This document shows, piece after piece, positions 1 to 13,000 of a stretch of 64,000 nucleotides of DNA. Every line of letters starts with the position of its first letter. The stretch's first letter is position 1. Origin of the DNA: Edolisoma coerulescens (taxonomy: Eukaryota > Chordata > Aves > Passeriformes > Campephagidae); contig VWZW01005507.1 of assembly GCA_013397115.1 (NCBI GenBank), positions 4,182,113 through 4,246,112 on the forward strand, given 5' to 3'. The translations under genes were made by a program, and so were the position numbers. The notes under the pieces are model-generated. The model had not been told where the DNA came from and ran no database searches. It saw only the letters and a list, made by a program, of their open reading frames with translations.

Positions 1-2912
1 TTACTGAAACTTAATAAAGGAAACACAACTTGCTAAAGCATTTTTCTCCCCGCACCTGTGCTGACATTCTCACGAGCACAAGGACTGGTTATGCTAAACT
101 CCTGGATTATCATACACAGGACTTCAGGGCTTCTTTTGACACAGTCTTGATTCATTCCTAGCAATGGCTTCTGCCACAACCTGCTTCTCTTTGGCCCATC
201 AAGGCAAATGGGAGCTGGGATCCCCTGCCAGGTGACCCTTCCAGGTGCAGAAGGAGCTGGTCTGGTCCCTTCAGTGCAGTCCCACAACCTGCACTGGCTT
301 CATGTGGGGCTGGGCTGGAAAATCTGCTTTAATCACCTCACAACCATCATCAAGTTGAATGAGAGATTCCTTACCATCATCACTTCAAGGCATTTAAAAG
401 AGGTGGAACATAGGAGTGCCTAGCAAATCATGCATGATGTGAATTTGCTTTGTCCATAGCGTTTTGGGGCAGAATTAGGCTGGCTCCTCTCCTCATGTGA
501 AGGTGGCAGTGCCAAACCTCATGTATTGTCCATCTTAGGAAAGAGGAGATCAGAGAGAGTTGTCTCCTACTCATTGCTGATTCCGACTTCTATTTGTACA
601 GGGCTTGAGCACTTGCTCTGTGTTATTTTAGAGAAAACAGTATACTCCCAAGTGCTTTTCTTGAGGAAAACTCAACATATACTAGATCTAAACAAACCTT
701 GCTGTAATCTAGTGCAAAGCTGGGGATTCACATAACTGTAGGAACTGTGAAGAAAAGAGGGGTAAATTCAGTGTGTGAAGGACATGAGCACAAGTTACAG
801 GAATCTGTGTGGTGCCAACACTGGTGCTGCTCCAGAGAGCCCTCCTACCAGAAGCAGGAGGGGTGAAACAGTTATCAAGGAGTATTTGATTATTTGAAAT
901 GCATCTGCTCTTACTTGTTTGTACACCTCCACAGTGAAAGAGGTAAAATTGGTGATAAATCTGTAATTTTAAAAAATTACATATATTCAGTTCATCTTTG
1001 CTGAGCTTGAGCCTTGCCCAGTGCCACAGAACACTCCCTGTTCCCACCAGAGCTCTCCAGCAAGAATCCCCTCAAAATCTTACAAACCCAAAACAATGGC
1101 TTTGTAGACATTCTTCAAGCAAAGAGCCACTAACCCAAGGAAAGACATCTTCTGTGTCAGCAGAGTTAAGCCACTCCCTTACCAGCATACACGATATTTT
1201 GCACGGTTATTTAGCATTTCATGGAGTATCTGGTGCATAATTTACAACACTGCCTGCACCTAAGCTCCACCCTGACCAAGACCACTGGCAGCACTCATTT
1301 TCAAGCCTGTGATGTGAGTAAACAGCCACAGGATGGTTTGCTGCAAAACTGCGCAGAATTTACTGCATTTTATCTCTCCTGCTGGAGGAAATTGCAGTAC
1401 TTTAGGAGAGCACTGCATCTTTTTTTAACCTTTTTTTTTAAAGTCAACTCAGTGCATTCCACTGAAGGGAAACTCACTTTTCTGTGCTTTCAACAATGCG
1501 GTCTGCTTTCCTCTTTCAGTGTGATGTAAACACACAGATAATGGATTCCTGAAGCAGTGACCCTGAAAATGATAAAATCTGCCTTCTTTATACTGCTAAC
1601 TAAACCAGCAAAGAAAGAGGCATGAGCCCGGTTTTTCTTCATGCCACAAACTTAGTTCTTTCCAATGCAAGTACCACAGCCTAAGATCTGACAGATGTAC
1701 AAGATAAAGCCTGTAACGTATTCCCTCGTGTGCAAGTTTGGAGCCTGAATTTTCCATGCCTTGCCCCAGGAATTTCCCTGTTCCCAGTGTTTAGGATGCT
1801 GTCATTTTGTCTCATCACATGCAGTATGCAGCCACTGCTGTGTGCCAGTTTACAAGATAAACAAAGTGCTATGAATGAAAGATTTTTTTTCCCCCTCCCT
1901 GCTTAAGCCAACAAACGGGAACATTCTTAGCACTAACCAGGCTCTTCCCCCCTCTCTGTCAGGAACCACGGAGCACACTTGCAGCACAGACCAGAGTAAA
2001 TTAAGAAACGTGCACAGAAGGGCAGCACTTTGCTGTGCTCAGGCTGCTCTGGGACTTTCTCCGGAGTCACATGGATCTAGAGAAGGAGGAGGTTTGGTTT
2101 CAGTGAAGAATTCTTTTTTATTTTGCAACTGCAATCCTGGAGTTCATTCATTGCTGGGATGAGTCTTCCACAGAGAAACGGCAGAGCTTGTTTCGCCCTG
2201 CCTGAGGCAGGGAGCTGCTGGGCACCATCCTCCCCGCTGCACTGGGGGTTTGCAGAGAGGCCTATCCTCCCTGCAGAGAGCACACGGCACCCCCAAAAGA
2301 AACCTCTGGTTCTCACACAGACAGGGAATTTAATGGGAAAATATTAAAGAACATTCTCCCTGTCTAAAAGCAAAGAAAACTGGGAACGTTGAAGTACACG
2401 AGTGCTTTCTCGGAGATCTACGGCGTGAGCAAACTAATTCGTTAGGGAATTATGCAACTGTTCTTCATTTGAAGAAGTGAAGCCACCCGCCTTTGCAGGA
2501 GGTGTGCAGGGGTTGGAAAGGGCCCTTGCACTGCAAACTGCACCCAAACACAGCCAGGATCCGTGACTGATGGCCAGTTTTACCTGTATTTTATTTAAGG
2601 ATAAAATAAATGGAAGACTGCTTCCTCACTCTCCCCCTCATTGTTCCAAGCAACATGGTCTGGCTTAGTCCTCATCCGCAAGGCTGAGTGGCTCAGAGGC
2701 TGGACACACACCTTAACCCTGCCTAAGGCTCGGGACACCTTCGGAGTGCACAAAGCCACACAGTATCCCTTAAAAGAACTCAAGAGCTTTTTCCCACAGC
2801 ACCACTTTCGTCCTCTCTCACTAACACCTTGGTGCAATGAGAACAAGCCCGGACTAACACGTTTACAAGGATCAGAGCATGGCAACACCTCCAAAAATCC
2901 GCACAGGCTTAC
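1..2912 (-). other. SPTBN1: SPTBN1 intron following the MELQ exon
   Basis: Runs from the GTAAGC donor at 2912 to the window edge. I looked for the next exon (calponin-homology start, DEREAVQKKTFTKW in the known protein) and did not find it, so it lies beyond position 1. No repeats or other genes recognised; the open frames of 69-112 codons have no features of real genes. Confidence 0.8.
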
Positions 2913-3021
2913 CTTGTAACTGCTTGAATCGTCCTTCTAACTGGTTATAGTTATACGGCACCTGAGCTGCATATCCTGGGGACAACGGCCCGGGCATACT
3001 GGTTGATTTTTGTAATTCCAT
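2913..3021 (-). CDS. SPTBN1: SPTBN1 alternative first coding exon (MELQ isoform)
   Basis: Coding part of an alternative first exon of beta-II spectrin, the actin- and alpha-spectrin-binding subunit of the membrane skeleton. The minus strand reads ATG at 3021 and gives 36 codons, beginning MELQKSTSMPGPLSPGY and ending YNQLEGRFKQLQ. From memory this resembles the known short alternative N-terminus of vertebrate SPTBN1 (MELQ...QLEGRFKQLQ), which replaces the usual MTTTVATDYD start. An in-frame TAA (3024-3022) directly precedes the ATG, which fixes the start; position -3 is T and +4 is G, so the start context is only moderate. The exon ends CAAG at 2913 followed by GTAAGC, a consensus donor. One base (G) is left over, giving phase 1, the same phase as the other first coding exon. 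The next exon, for the calponin-homology domain, is not in the window. This piece is too short to appear as a long open frame. Confidence 0.93.
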
Positions 3022-3440
3022 TTACAGGTAACGCAGGGATACGATGAACTGCAGCATAAAGGAACCACAAGTTTCTTTACCACACATCCAGGTAAATCCC
3101 AGCTTCCTCAGTAGTTTGGCGTCAGTCCCTAGCGAAAACGCTCCCCCCTGAGCCCTAAGTAAATAACAGCTTCGGTTCAAAATCCAGCAGTGTGGCTTGG
3201 CGGTAAGCTCTCTGTAATGGATTCAAACTTAAAGCACCAGAAGGGTAGGGTTTTGGGCTTTTTCTCCCCCAGTTCCACAACAGGCAACTCTCAAGTGCTT
3301 GAATCTGGTTCAAATGCTCGTCTGGCTCTGGCGAAACCAAGTAGAATAAAAGCAAGCGTGCGATTCAACCCCAAGTAAAGGCAGCATGGAGCCACGCGCT
3401 GCCGCCCTGGCCGGCGCTCCCAGGAGCCGCGCACACCTCA
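3022..3440 (-). other. SPTBN1: Probable 5' leader of the SPTBN1 MELQ transcript
   Basis: Sequence between the MELQ start codon and the CpG-rich promoter block. No strong acceptor sits right before the ATG, though a TGCTGCAG about 40 bases upstream is possible, so the leader may be continuous with the first exon. It includes a minus-strand open frame of 66 codons (ATG at 3355, stop at 3155) that would act as an upstream ORF if the leader is unspliced. The transcript start is not known; I place it near 3430 from the TATA-like element described separately. Confidence 0.45.
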
Positions 3441-3920
3441 GACCTTTCTGCTGGTTTGTAATATAATCAGCAGCCGCCCGGGCGCGGGCTGATGTCACTC
3501 GATTACCATACGGCACGGTGGAGGAAAGGAAGGCTGTACCAAGGGCGAAGGGGCGGCGGAGCAGGGGAAGAGCGGCCTGGCTCATGCAACGCCCCAGTGA
3601 GTCCTTCCGCCGCGCCCCGGGAGAGGCTGCCCGCGGGGTCCCGGCCCCGCGCTGCCGGCACCGCCGCCGTGCACGGTGGTACCTTCCCGAGAGGAGCTGC
3701 TGGAATTACAACCTTTTGTTGGGAGCCTCATGTAACGGAAAAGTCTCAGATTACTATCACTTGAAAAGGAGGGCACTTTTCTTTACTTATCTGCGAGGCT
3801 GTCGGCTTGCAGAAGCACCGCACGCACACAGAAGCGCTCATTCAGTATTTAGCAGCAGCCGAGGAGGGGACGCGGGGAGATGTACGCTCCAGCACACCGG
3901 GAACAAACGAAAGCTTTGTC
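3370..3920 (-). promoter_or_regulatory. CpG-rich promoter block for the SPTBN1 MELQ isoform
   Basis: A sharp rise in G+C and CpG density against the AT-rich flanks, with runs such as GCCGGCGCTCCC, GGGGCGGCGG and GTCCCGGCCCCGCGC. It lies immediately upstream (minus strand) of the MELQ exon, the expected place for that isoform's promoter. The minus strand shows TGACATCA (3497-3490), one base off a cAMP response element, and an AT-rich TATA-like stretch ATTATATTAC (3467-3458) about 30 bases further on. The CpG block is directly visible; the promoter role and the specific sites are inference. Confidence 0.7.
3458..3497 (-). promoter_or_regulatory. CRE-like site and TATA-like element
   Basis: On the minus strand, TGACATCA at 3497-3490 is followed about 22 bases later by ATTATATTAC at 3467-3458, set inside otherwise GC-rich sequence. 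The order and spacing suit a core promoter with initiation near 3430. These are motif matches only, and neither is a perfect consensus. Confidence 0.35.
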
Positions 3921-4148
3921 GAAAGGTTCTTTAAACAGCCAATTCCTGTCACTTCGGTTTATGTTACTTGACGATATTGAGGATTTTGACATGCCCTGTG
4001 CATGTGGCTCCTTGCCCAGTTATCAGTGTGCTGGGTATTACTGCAAGATTAATGGGCTGTGCACTGGAGGGGGAGGGCTCTAACGTAAATAAGGATGCCT
4101 TGCCGAGCTCTGACTGGCACCTCAATACTCTGCCGAAATACAAACGTG

Positions 4149-4169
4149 CACAGCAGCAGCAGCAGCAGC
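4149..4169 (+). repeat. (CAG)6 microsatellite
   Basis: Six uninterrupted CAG units upstream of the MELQ promoter block. Non-coding on the SPTBN1 model. Confidence 0.95.
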
Positions 4170-7100
4170 TGGGCTCGGCCCTGGAAGTCAGTTCCTGCAG
4201 ATGGTATTAGATACAGGATGTCAGTTTTCCCTCAGGGACATGAGCTCCCAGCCTTCACTTATTTGTAAGTGAAATTAAAAGGTCAATTCCACATTCATAG
4301 TCTCAGCATATAACATTTGCCTGTTCATTTTTAAAACTGCTGATAATGTTCACACAAATGTTTTCTCTTTTCTTCTTCTCTTGCATTTCCAAATTCCTTT
4401 CCACTGGAATCCATGTTCTCTCCTCCTCCCACTCCATCCCCTCATTAGACATTTCAAAATGTTGCCTTTGTTTTGATACTGTCATTTCACAAGGTTTAAG
4501 TCATATAGTAATTTCTGTGAGGACAATTTCTGTGGGAGAAGCTCAGCCCACTCCCCCGACTCACTGCAGCCCAAGGTCCTGCTTGGTGCAAGGTGGAAAT
4601 TCAACCAGCCTTTACCAGCACACCAGCAAACAAATGTGCACAAAGTCCAACCATGAACACTGCCAATTTAGGGAGAAGTGATGGAAGTGGACACTTCTCA
4701 GCTGAAGCTGGGGTTTCCAAAAACACACACACTGTTGAAAATGCCTGGCACACTGCTCCTGAGGTCATAAATGCATTTAAAGTATTTATGGCTTTTAACT
4801 ATACTGTTTTACTTAAAACACCACCATAGCCCTAGTCCAGAGTGACTTATATTGATACAGAAGGGCTTTTACTGGGATATTGCAGTGCATCCCTTTATTT
4901 CAGTATAGCTGTATTTACACAAGACTTCTGGTACTACAGGATACCTCAAGTAGAGCCTAAAACATTTCTGAAAGCTGGCCTTCAACCCTTTCAGCACTAC
5001 CCACACGTGGCCACAAAGGACTCCTCAGCTGCCCCAGCCAGGATTGACAGTATCAGGGAGGAAAGTGGCTGTGCACAGGGACAGCCCAGCCAGGGCTGTG
5101 CAGGGGACCAGGCCCTGCAGGCTCGTGCCCTAAAAACGTGTCTGGAAGGCGGCAGGGGGACCTGAGGAAGCACCTGCAGTTGCAGCCCCAGCAGGCAGGA
5201 TGCTGCTCTCCAGACAACAATGGGCTGCTGTGGCAGGCTCCTGCTAAACCCTCCCCTGATAATCTTTGTGCAGCCAGCTGTGCCTCCAGCACACAGGCAC
5301 CCACGCACCAGCCCTGGCCGCCGTGGGATTTCCAGGGAAGAAGGGCAACACAAAATACCAAAGGCTCCCAAATTCCCAGGAGCAGAGCCGGGTAAGCTGA
5401 GGCGTTAACACACCAAGGTGAACTCCGCCGAGCTGGAGGAGCACGTTTTGCCCAGCACACAAGTACAGGCTTATTTCCGTCACAGATATTTCTCCTGCAG
5501 CTTCCTACCAACAGCAGCTCTTGCCTCTCATGCCTGACCTACGTTATAATTAAATGCAAACCCTTCCCCTCAAGAGCAGGCAGGCAGCCAGGCCCTACCT
5601 GCAGGCATATCAGCTCATTCTGTCCCACCTTGAGCAAACAGGTGTTGCTATGTGAGCTCAGAAGGGAAAACTAAAGTCCAAGTGACTGACAGGGAAACTG
5701 AAGCATTTTTAACACCACGAAGGCCATAAGTCAGGAACTTTTCCCCAGCTGAAAGCTTTCCCAAAACCTTTGGCAGGCGACACACTAATGCATGTGGTCA
5801 TTATCAAAAATATTAAAAAGTAAACTATTACAAAAGGAAAATATTAAAAACTAAAAATAATTATTTGGCTTAGGCCCATAAAAAACACAGACCGGCCTTA
5901 CCCACCCCATCATGAAACACTAATATCACACACACAAATTTACATTTCAGCTTGTCCCATATGGGACAACTGAAGCCGGCAAGCTTCAGGAAATACTGAA
6001 CAAAATTTGGTGTTTGATAATTTTTTTTTGTCCCTGTCCCCTCTCTGTCCCTCCCAACTCTGGCCTGCCCAGTAGCACTAAATGCTACTTTAAAGGGAAG
6101 GAATTGCAGCAGGTATGGAGCAGTGCTGGCTACACAGTGAGTAGGGTGGAAAGCTAAAGGAGAAGGGAAGAACCTGTTTGAGCTTATTTTGTTCAAGGTT
6201 TGACAGACAGAGACACCAGACCCTGACATGATGTCAGCAGCACTCGATGCAAAAATCTGCCCTCATTTGAGCTGCCATCCAGGTTGGCATTTGGGCTGAA
6301 CAATGTGCCCCTCAGCAGCAGATGTCACAGACTTTGCCGCTGATGGTTCAGCGCCTGGGGCTTGGCCCTGGTGCCAGGCTCAGCTGCCAGGGCCTTCCTG
6401 CCCCTTTGCTGGGCGCTGCCGTACATCTTGAAGGCTCTGCTGAACAGGTTGGTGGGAATTCAATGGAAAGAGCAAAGCAAAATGGGGACGTGTCTGTGTT
6501 TGTGAAATGCTACACCGTATGTAGCAAGGCTGCTTCCAAGCGGGCATGCTGCCAGCTCCCCGTTTTGTGTGAGTCACACCAAGCCTAATCCATTGGTCTG
6601 CTGGTGACTGCAAATGAGTGAACCTGAGCCCTGTTTTCTGCTGCCGTGGGGCGATGCACCGGATCGATCGCAAGGCTCTGCATGCACAAAGCCCTTTGTG
6701 ACACCCCAGTTCTACTCATTTTCCCTGTTTATCTTTAATTGACTAAGCCCTTGACAACACTAATTAGATAATATGTTATGGAGGGGATTGAATGCTTTAA
6801 AGCCATAGATAGCTTTGGAGCGCTGGGCCAAGTGCAACTTATCACATCAACACAGCTGGAAACTGTGCGTGGTGTAATTCATTACCAACTACAGCACTGG
6901 AGGAAAAGAAGGGCCAGATCATATATTAAGTTTAGCATATTGAGGAGGGAGAGGTGTGCTGGGGTTGTTTTCACTCTCTAAATTTTGTTCTCAGTTTTTT
7001 GCCCATAACTGTGAAATAACTTTTGCTGGCACAGTTTGAATTGTCCCTGTCCCACAGCACCTGCCAGGTGATGGTGGCCTGTGTATGTGTTCAGAGTAAA

Positions 7101-10048
7101 TAAAACACAAATGATTATCCACTTAGCCATAATGCAGAGTGCCCGAGCTGACATGATCAGAGCTTTGCAAAGCCTCAAGGAGAACGAGAGGTTGATTACA
7201 GTAATATTATGAATGTACAAGTGACATTTAGAAACAGCTGCTTACACCAGAACACAAAAGGGTCTCTCCTGGGCTCTGTCTTTATGTGGTTCTGAAAATT
7301 GCTGCTGTAGTGAACAGGTTCTGACACAAAGGAAAAAACTAGGGTTTCTAAGAAAGAAACTAATGTTAGATCTAGCAAAATTACCTTCCAAATTCCTAAT
7401 TACCAATGTTTCTAAGACAGAGCTTACAATAATTATGAGCCTGGTTAATCATCACCCTTGTCTTTACTCTTTCTTGCTCTTGTAAATTCTCTAGTTGGTG
7501 GCTAACTAGAAAAAAATTTACAAGATAAAAAGGATGATTTATTAAACTAAAATGCCAGAGAAATCACGTAACATTTTGCTCCTCTCCTGAAGGAGGGTAA
7601 AGTTCCTACACATCCCTTAAGTGCTACAATTAGGAACTTAAAACTCATTATCACCCTTGCCTCCATCCTCACAGTAAAAACAGAACCTTTCCTTATATAC
7701 TGGAGCAAGGAGAGATAGGTTTTGCTGTGGATTGTTCTAGAATGTAATAGGAAATAGTTATTTTTACCCTATTTGACAATTTGCATAGCATGAATCCTGA
7801 AGAGTTAGCTGGTTTCCATCCAGTTTTTATCTAAGATGCTGGAACCAGGCAGCAGCAGCCCACACACCAAGCAGAAATGAGCTGCCAAGCTCATTACCTC
7901 CGCTGCAGGTATTGGAGGGAACAGAACCCTTCAGTTCGTAACGTGCCATGTCCTCAACACTCGGTAACTGCCTCACAAGGAGGTGAAATGAACACAGGGC
8001 AAACCCAGAGATCTCCTCTTCAGTAACATTTCCATTGCAGAAAGTATCTCAGTGTTCCTGTTTAAAGGGGATTTTAGGTCAGTAGTACCCTGTCATTGGG
8101 TCCCCCCAGTCCCTTCCAGATACATCCTCTGTGACTCACGTGGGCTCTGGAGAGCCAATGCAATCCAAAGGCAAGGAAAAGGGGCACATTAAAAAGTAGG
8201 AGACAAGGATTTTTATTACAGAAGGGTCTGTTTACATGTTTTCCTTTTGCCATGTCCGGGCTGGCCTTCCAGCAGCTCCACTTGGAGGCCCAGGTACAAA
8301 CCAGCTTTGGGCTCCAGGTGAATCTCTAGGTTGTGACATCTGAGACCAAAACCTTTGGGAATTTTCTCACAAACCAGGCCAGAATATCAATTTATTACTG
8401 AAACTAGGTCAGTTCCACCTGGTTTCGAGTTTCAGTTTACACAAGTCCCAGATTAACAGGAAAGTTGACATGACTTTTGTAACAGCATGTCCTTGCTAAC
8501 TGCAGGAGTCGAACACCTGCCAGGAAGGCCAGCAGGGAAGAGCTACAGGAAGCACTTGTGGAACATTTTGGAACAAATGATGGTTTCTGTTGGTTTGCAT
8601 TCCAACCTGTGCTGCTTCCCATACTCCATAAACTCACCAACACAGGGGAGCCACCCCTGAAAAGCTGTAACTACATTCCCAGGTTTTATTTGTTGCCCAT
8701 GAAATGCACCTGGCTTGCTCCCTGACATAGATGGATAACCCTTACAAAGCCTGTTCAAATCAAGCACACTGCACAGGTACACACTTAACACACTGGCTGT
8801 GAAATTTTGTCATGAAAACACTTCTTCATTTTCACGCAGAAAATTCTTTTTTATGGGTTTTGATGTGCTTTTTCAGAAGCTGGGATTATTGTCATTGCCT
8901 CTCCCTCCTTTCTATTCCACCTGAATTGCACCTATGTTTATATCTATGGGAGAGAGAGAGAAATTCCCACCCTCCTTTTTCTCTTCTTCCTTTTGCACCG
9001 TTTTGTCTTTTTCTTTTCAGTCTGACCAGGAACACGGAAGATGCACTGTTGCTACACCATAATCACTCAGGCATGACAATTCAATGTCCTGCTACTCTTG
9101 AGCAAAATGGAAATTGGGTGAAAACAAGCAGCAGAATACACGGATCTTTACAAACCTCCATAAGCCAGAGTATGTCCTTATCTAGAAACTGCCTCTCCCC
9201 ACAAAAAAGCTTAGTGATCAAATGATAAGTATTAACTGTGTCCAACTCATGAAGTTATTGTTCCAGAGAAAACAACTTCATTTCTATACAATGTATTGAA
9301 AAAATAATATATTATACAAATGGTTGTACAAATACTGTCACTTGACACCCCTCTGCCTTCAAGGCTTAATAAAGGAAGAAAAGCTTGAAAAAAATCCTCA
9401 TACAACATACACATACAAAGTGGTTGGCAAAAAAAAAAAAGTAATGATTGCCTTGCTCACTAGAAGAGCTCAAAACTCTTAGGGAGAATGCTGGAAACTA
9501 AAGAAGTGGAACTCAGAAACGGATTTTCATCACCCTCTCTACGTGGCTGGTCCTCATCCCTATTCCTGTTCTTTTTGCCTCTTCCCCATCAAGGAAATTC
9601 GTCTCCAGGCGATCTGGGTTTATATCTCTCCAGGATATTACATCAAGATAAGAATCAAAGCTCTGATCCGAGGGAATGATTTCATCACTAATCTTTCCCC
9701 ATTAGAAGAGCTCCAAGGTTAACAGAAATTAGTAAACATGTTTGAATCCTGCACTGAATTTCACTTTGCAGTGTGCTCTGTTAGACATTATTTATACTTC
9801 AGGGAGTGCTTTCAGGCAGTATCCCAGCAACAAATAGAAGGAAAAAATGCAAGGCACATTGCAGATTTGGCTGAATAAATAACATAAATACAGAAACATA
9901 GCTAGTTAGATGCTAAAGACATGAGACGAGAACATTCTCTTCTGCATACGCATTTTTTGTGGAAAGACTTCTTTTGAATTACAGACTCATGACTAGGTTT
10001 TGAAATTTATCCACAGCTAAGCTCACCCCTGAGAGAAGTCATAATTAC

Positions 10049-10074
10049 AAAAAAAAAAAAATATATATATATAT
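10049..10074. repeat. A-run followed by (AT)n
   Basis: About 13 A residues followed by about seven AT units in the intron between the two alternative first coding exons. It abuts the 14-base perfect palindrome TGCCAATATTGGCA (10075-10088). Confidence 0.95.
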
Positions 10075-10088
10075 TGCCAATATTGGCA
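10075..10088. repeat. 14-bp perfect palindrome
   Basis: TGCCAATATTGGCA reads the same on both strands and directly follows the (AT)n run. It holds two back-to-back CCAAT/TGGCA-type half sites. Function unknown. Confidence 0.8.
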
Positions 10089-13000
10089 TGCAGGTTCTAC
10101 AAAGGACAAATCCTTTCCATTAAGATTATTCAGCAAATTCTCTAAAAACAATCTCATTATCTCAATGAAGGGTCTCATGGTTTCTCTGTATTAAATATCC
10201 CTAAAACATTGACTCCAACAGCAAAGAACATCTGTAGTCTTTTCAGTCTTCAGGTTTCCCATGAAGGGCCACTCTGGTCAGGTTCCCAGCTGCTGTAAGA
10301 CAGCATGGCCTCAGAGAAGCCAGAGGAGAATCCAGTTTATAGCAGGTGACAATCTGGCTGGGAGGTCTCCTCTAAATCAACAGCTTCAGCATGATATTAT
10401 CCCAGGCTTAAGACAGTGCCTGGCTCAGCTCTCACTGACTCCATGGAGGGTGTCTCCCAGGGAGCATTTTTCCTTTCCCTGAGCAGCTGCTGCAGCCAGA
10501 GCTCTTTACTCCCGTTCACAACTCCTGCCCTGCTGATGCTGAACACTGCCTCCCACTCAGCTCAGCGTTTTGGGGCAGCCAAAGGCACATCCCCTGGTGC
10601 TCTTACTCTTCACTGATGCCATGGGGAAGAATGGATGAGGAAAACCAGAGTAGACAGGAGAGCAGCGTGCTGTGCTGCTCTGGGAATGAAGGCATAGCTC
10701 CCACCTAAAATCAGTGTGAGTAAGGAAGCTCACTCTGGAAGTCAGTGCGGTGCCACGGTATCGAAATGCCCAGGTATGACGGTGCAGATTGACCTGCTGC
10801 AGGATTATCCCTGTGCACATTTCACGGGTAATATCCCAAAGGCAAATACACCTATGCACACAGAGTCAGCACACGGACATCAGCTTTCCATCGGCTTCCT
10901 CTGGGTACAGATGGCTTTTTATATTTAAGCTTAAATAGAGCACAGAATTCTCTTGTACCTTATTCTGTTAAATTACTGCATTGCTGTCCAAGCACAGAGT
11001 CCTCTGTGCATAAGGACTGGCGTATGCCTGGAGCTCTCCGCAAGGAACTGGGAGAGGCAGATATGGACCTGTATTCCAGCCCAGGAGCTTAATGCACAGG
11101 AATTCGAAGATCCAGGGATCAATCAACACAGGCTCATGCTGGCAAGATACTGGGCTCTCCTGTATACGTGTCCAACTCAACAGTGCTTAGCCCTGAAAGG
11201 ATTTCAGCAGGGACGTAAAATGACGGCAGCGCTCAGACTTTCCAGAGTGGGGCTGCCAGAACTGCTCCTACCCTGCTCCGTCCCCAAAGAAACAAAAAGT
11301 CCATTTTTCCAGCCCCAGCTCATCCTGCCTGAACAATGCTTGCCAGATTACAGTCATTCACCAGGATACAACCACTGTCATGCACTACTCTGTTACTAAG
11401 TGCTCATAAATCCTGTCCATGGAGCAGACAAGCACGTGTGATTCCAGGCAATTCCTAAGGTACACTCAGCAGGACTTCTTTTCAGCAGCTTGGGTCTGTA
11501 CTCAAAAGGCTACATGGGACCACGGATCTAACCAGACTACCAAGAACCTGATGTACACCTCCGTGTAGTTTGCAACACCACTTCTTGGATTCTAAAGAGA
11601 GAGAGAGGGCAAACCGCCAAACCATGCCCAACTGATACCAAAAATCACGTTGTTACAGCAGTAAGATACAAACGACCTGTGTACCAAGTTACATTTTCGA
11701 TCATCGAATACATTGTTTGCTTCTCCTTGGGAGTTATTTTATGTTTCACAGACACACTGGCTCTTCTTTTTAGGTCAGTCTACTGATAATCTTTAAAAAT
11801 AAACCCACTAAGAACAAAGTATTATTTATCGTCTGGTTTTTGCTTTCTGCTTTAGAAACAGTTCTCCACAGCAACTTGAAAAGCCAACGCATTAAAGCAC
11901 AGTGACAGATGGGCTGAGCTTTTCCTCGCTCTCTGATAAGAGCACAGTGTGCATCAGGAGTCCCAGCCAGCACCACAGGTGACATGTGGCAGTACAGCAG
12001 CCTCTCTGCTGCCCTGCTCCTTCCCTTCATGCCTGCATGACACACAACACACCAAATGACACTGCTGCTCCTAACACCCACCCCTACGGATTCTGGGAAG
12101 GTTAGAAACAACAGCAGAAATTGTTCCAGAAGTAAAATGCAGAAGGAAAGCATCGGATGAGGTCAACATTTGGAAAAGCTTTTGTTGAAATAATTCCATC
12201 AACTTTTATCTGAGCAAAACAAGATTTTTCAAAATAAGCCCTTTCATGCTCATCTGGGTACACCTGCATTAGGCCTGTGGCTGCTAAACAAACCCATGGG
12301 CTAATAACCAGCTCTGCCACACCAATGCAGAGCAGATTTCACTGCTCTAAGGTTTCTATTTCTGTTTAGTCTCAAGTGAATCCTTCACATGCCCTTTCAC
12401 ATTGATTTATGAGCATCACTACACTGCTGAGCTCTCTTTCCTTAACATTTGTTGCTATTAAAGTTAGTGACTGATTTTTAAGTCCCGGATAGCTCAGGTG
12501 CAGGATACGCAGGAAACACCCTGCAAGAGCTTATTCTCAGTATGCTCTTTCAAAGCCAAGAAAAAATCCAGAGTTTATTGTCTTAAGCTCTGAAACATTG
12601 TACTTTGCCCTTTTTTATTGGTTTGAGACCTGAAACTTCATTCTGTATGCTCAAAGTGAAACAGAAATTTTGCTATGAGAAAGATGCTCGACAGCAGGGC
12701 CAGGCAGGTGTGTGATACCTGGAGAGTACTAGAAGCAGAATCTTCCTTTTCATGTCTTTATGGGGTTGTTCTGCTGACTTTTTCCACTGGAGCTATGGAG
12801 GGAATGGCTCAAATATCAGGGCCACAAGGGGCTAATTAGCCCCACATAAGGTACCCAGAACTTCCCCACTGGAATTTTTCTCTAATTTTTTAACCTTATG
12901 AAATGGCTATTCCACTATATCAAAAAGAAAAACTTTTAAATAGCCTAACTTCAGAAACAATTTCAATATTTTTTCCCCTCTTGCTGCTGGGAGAATTTAA

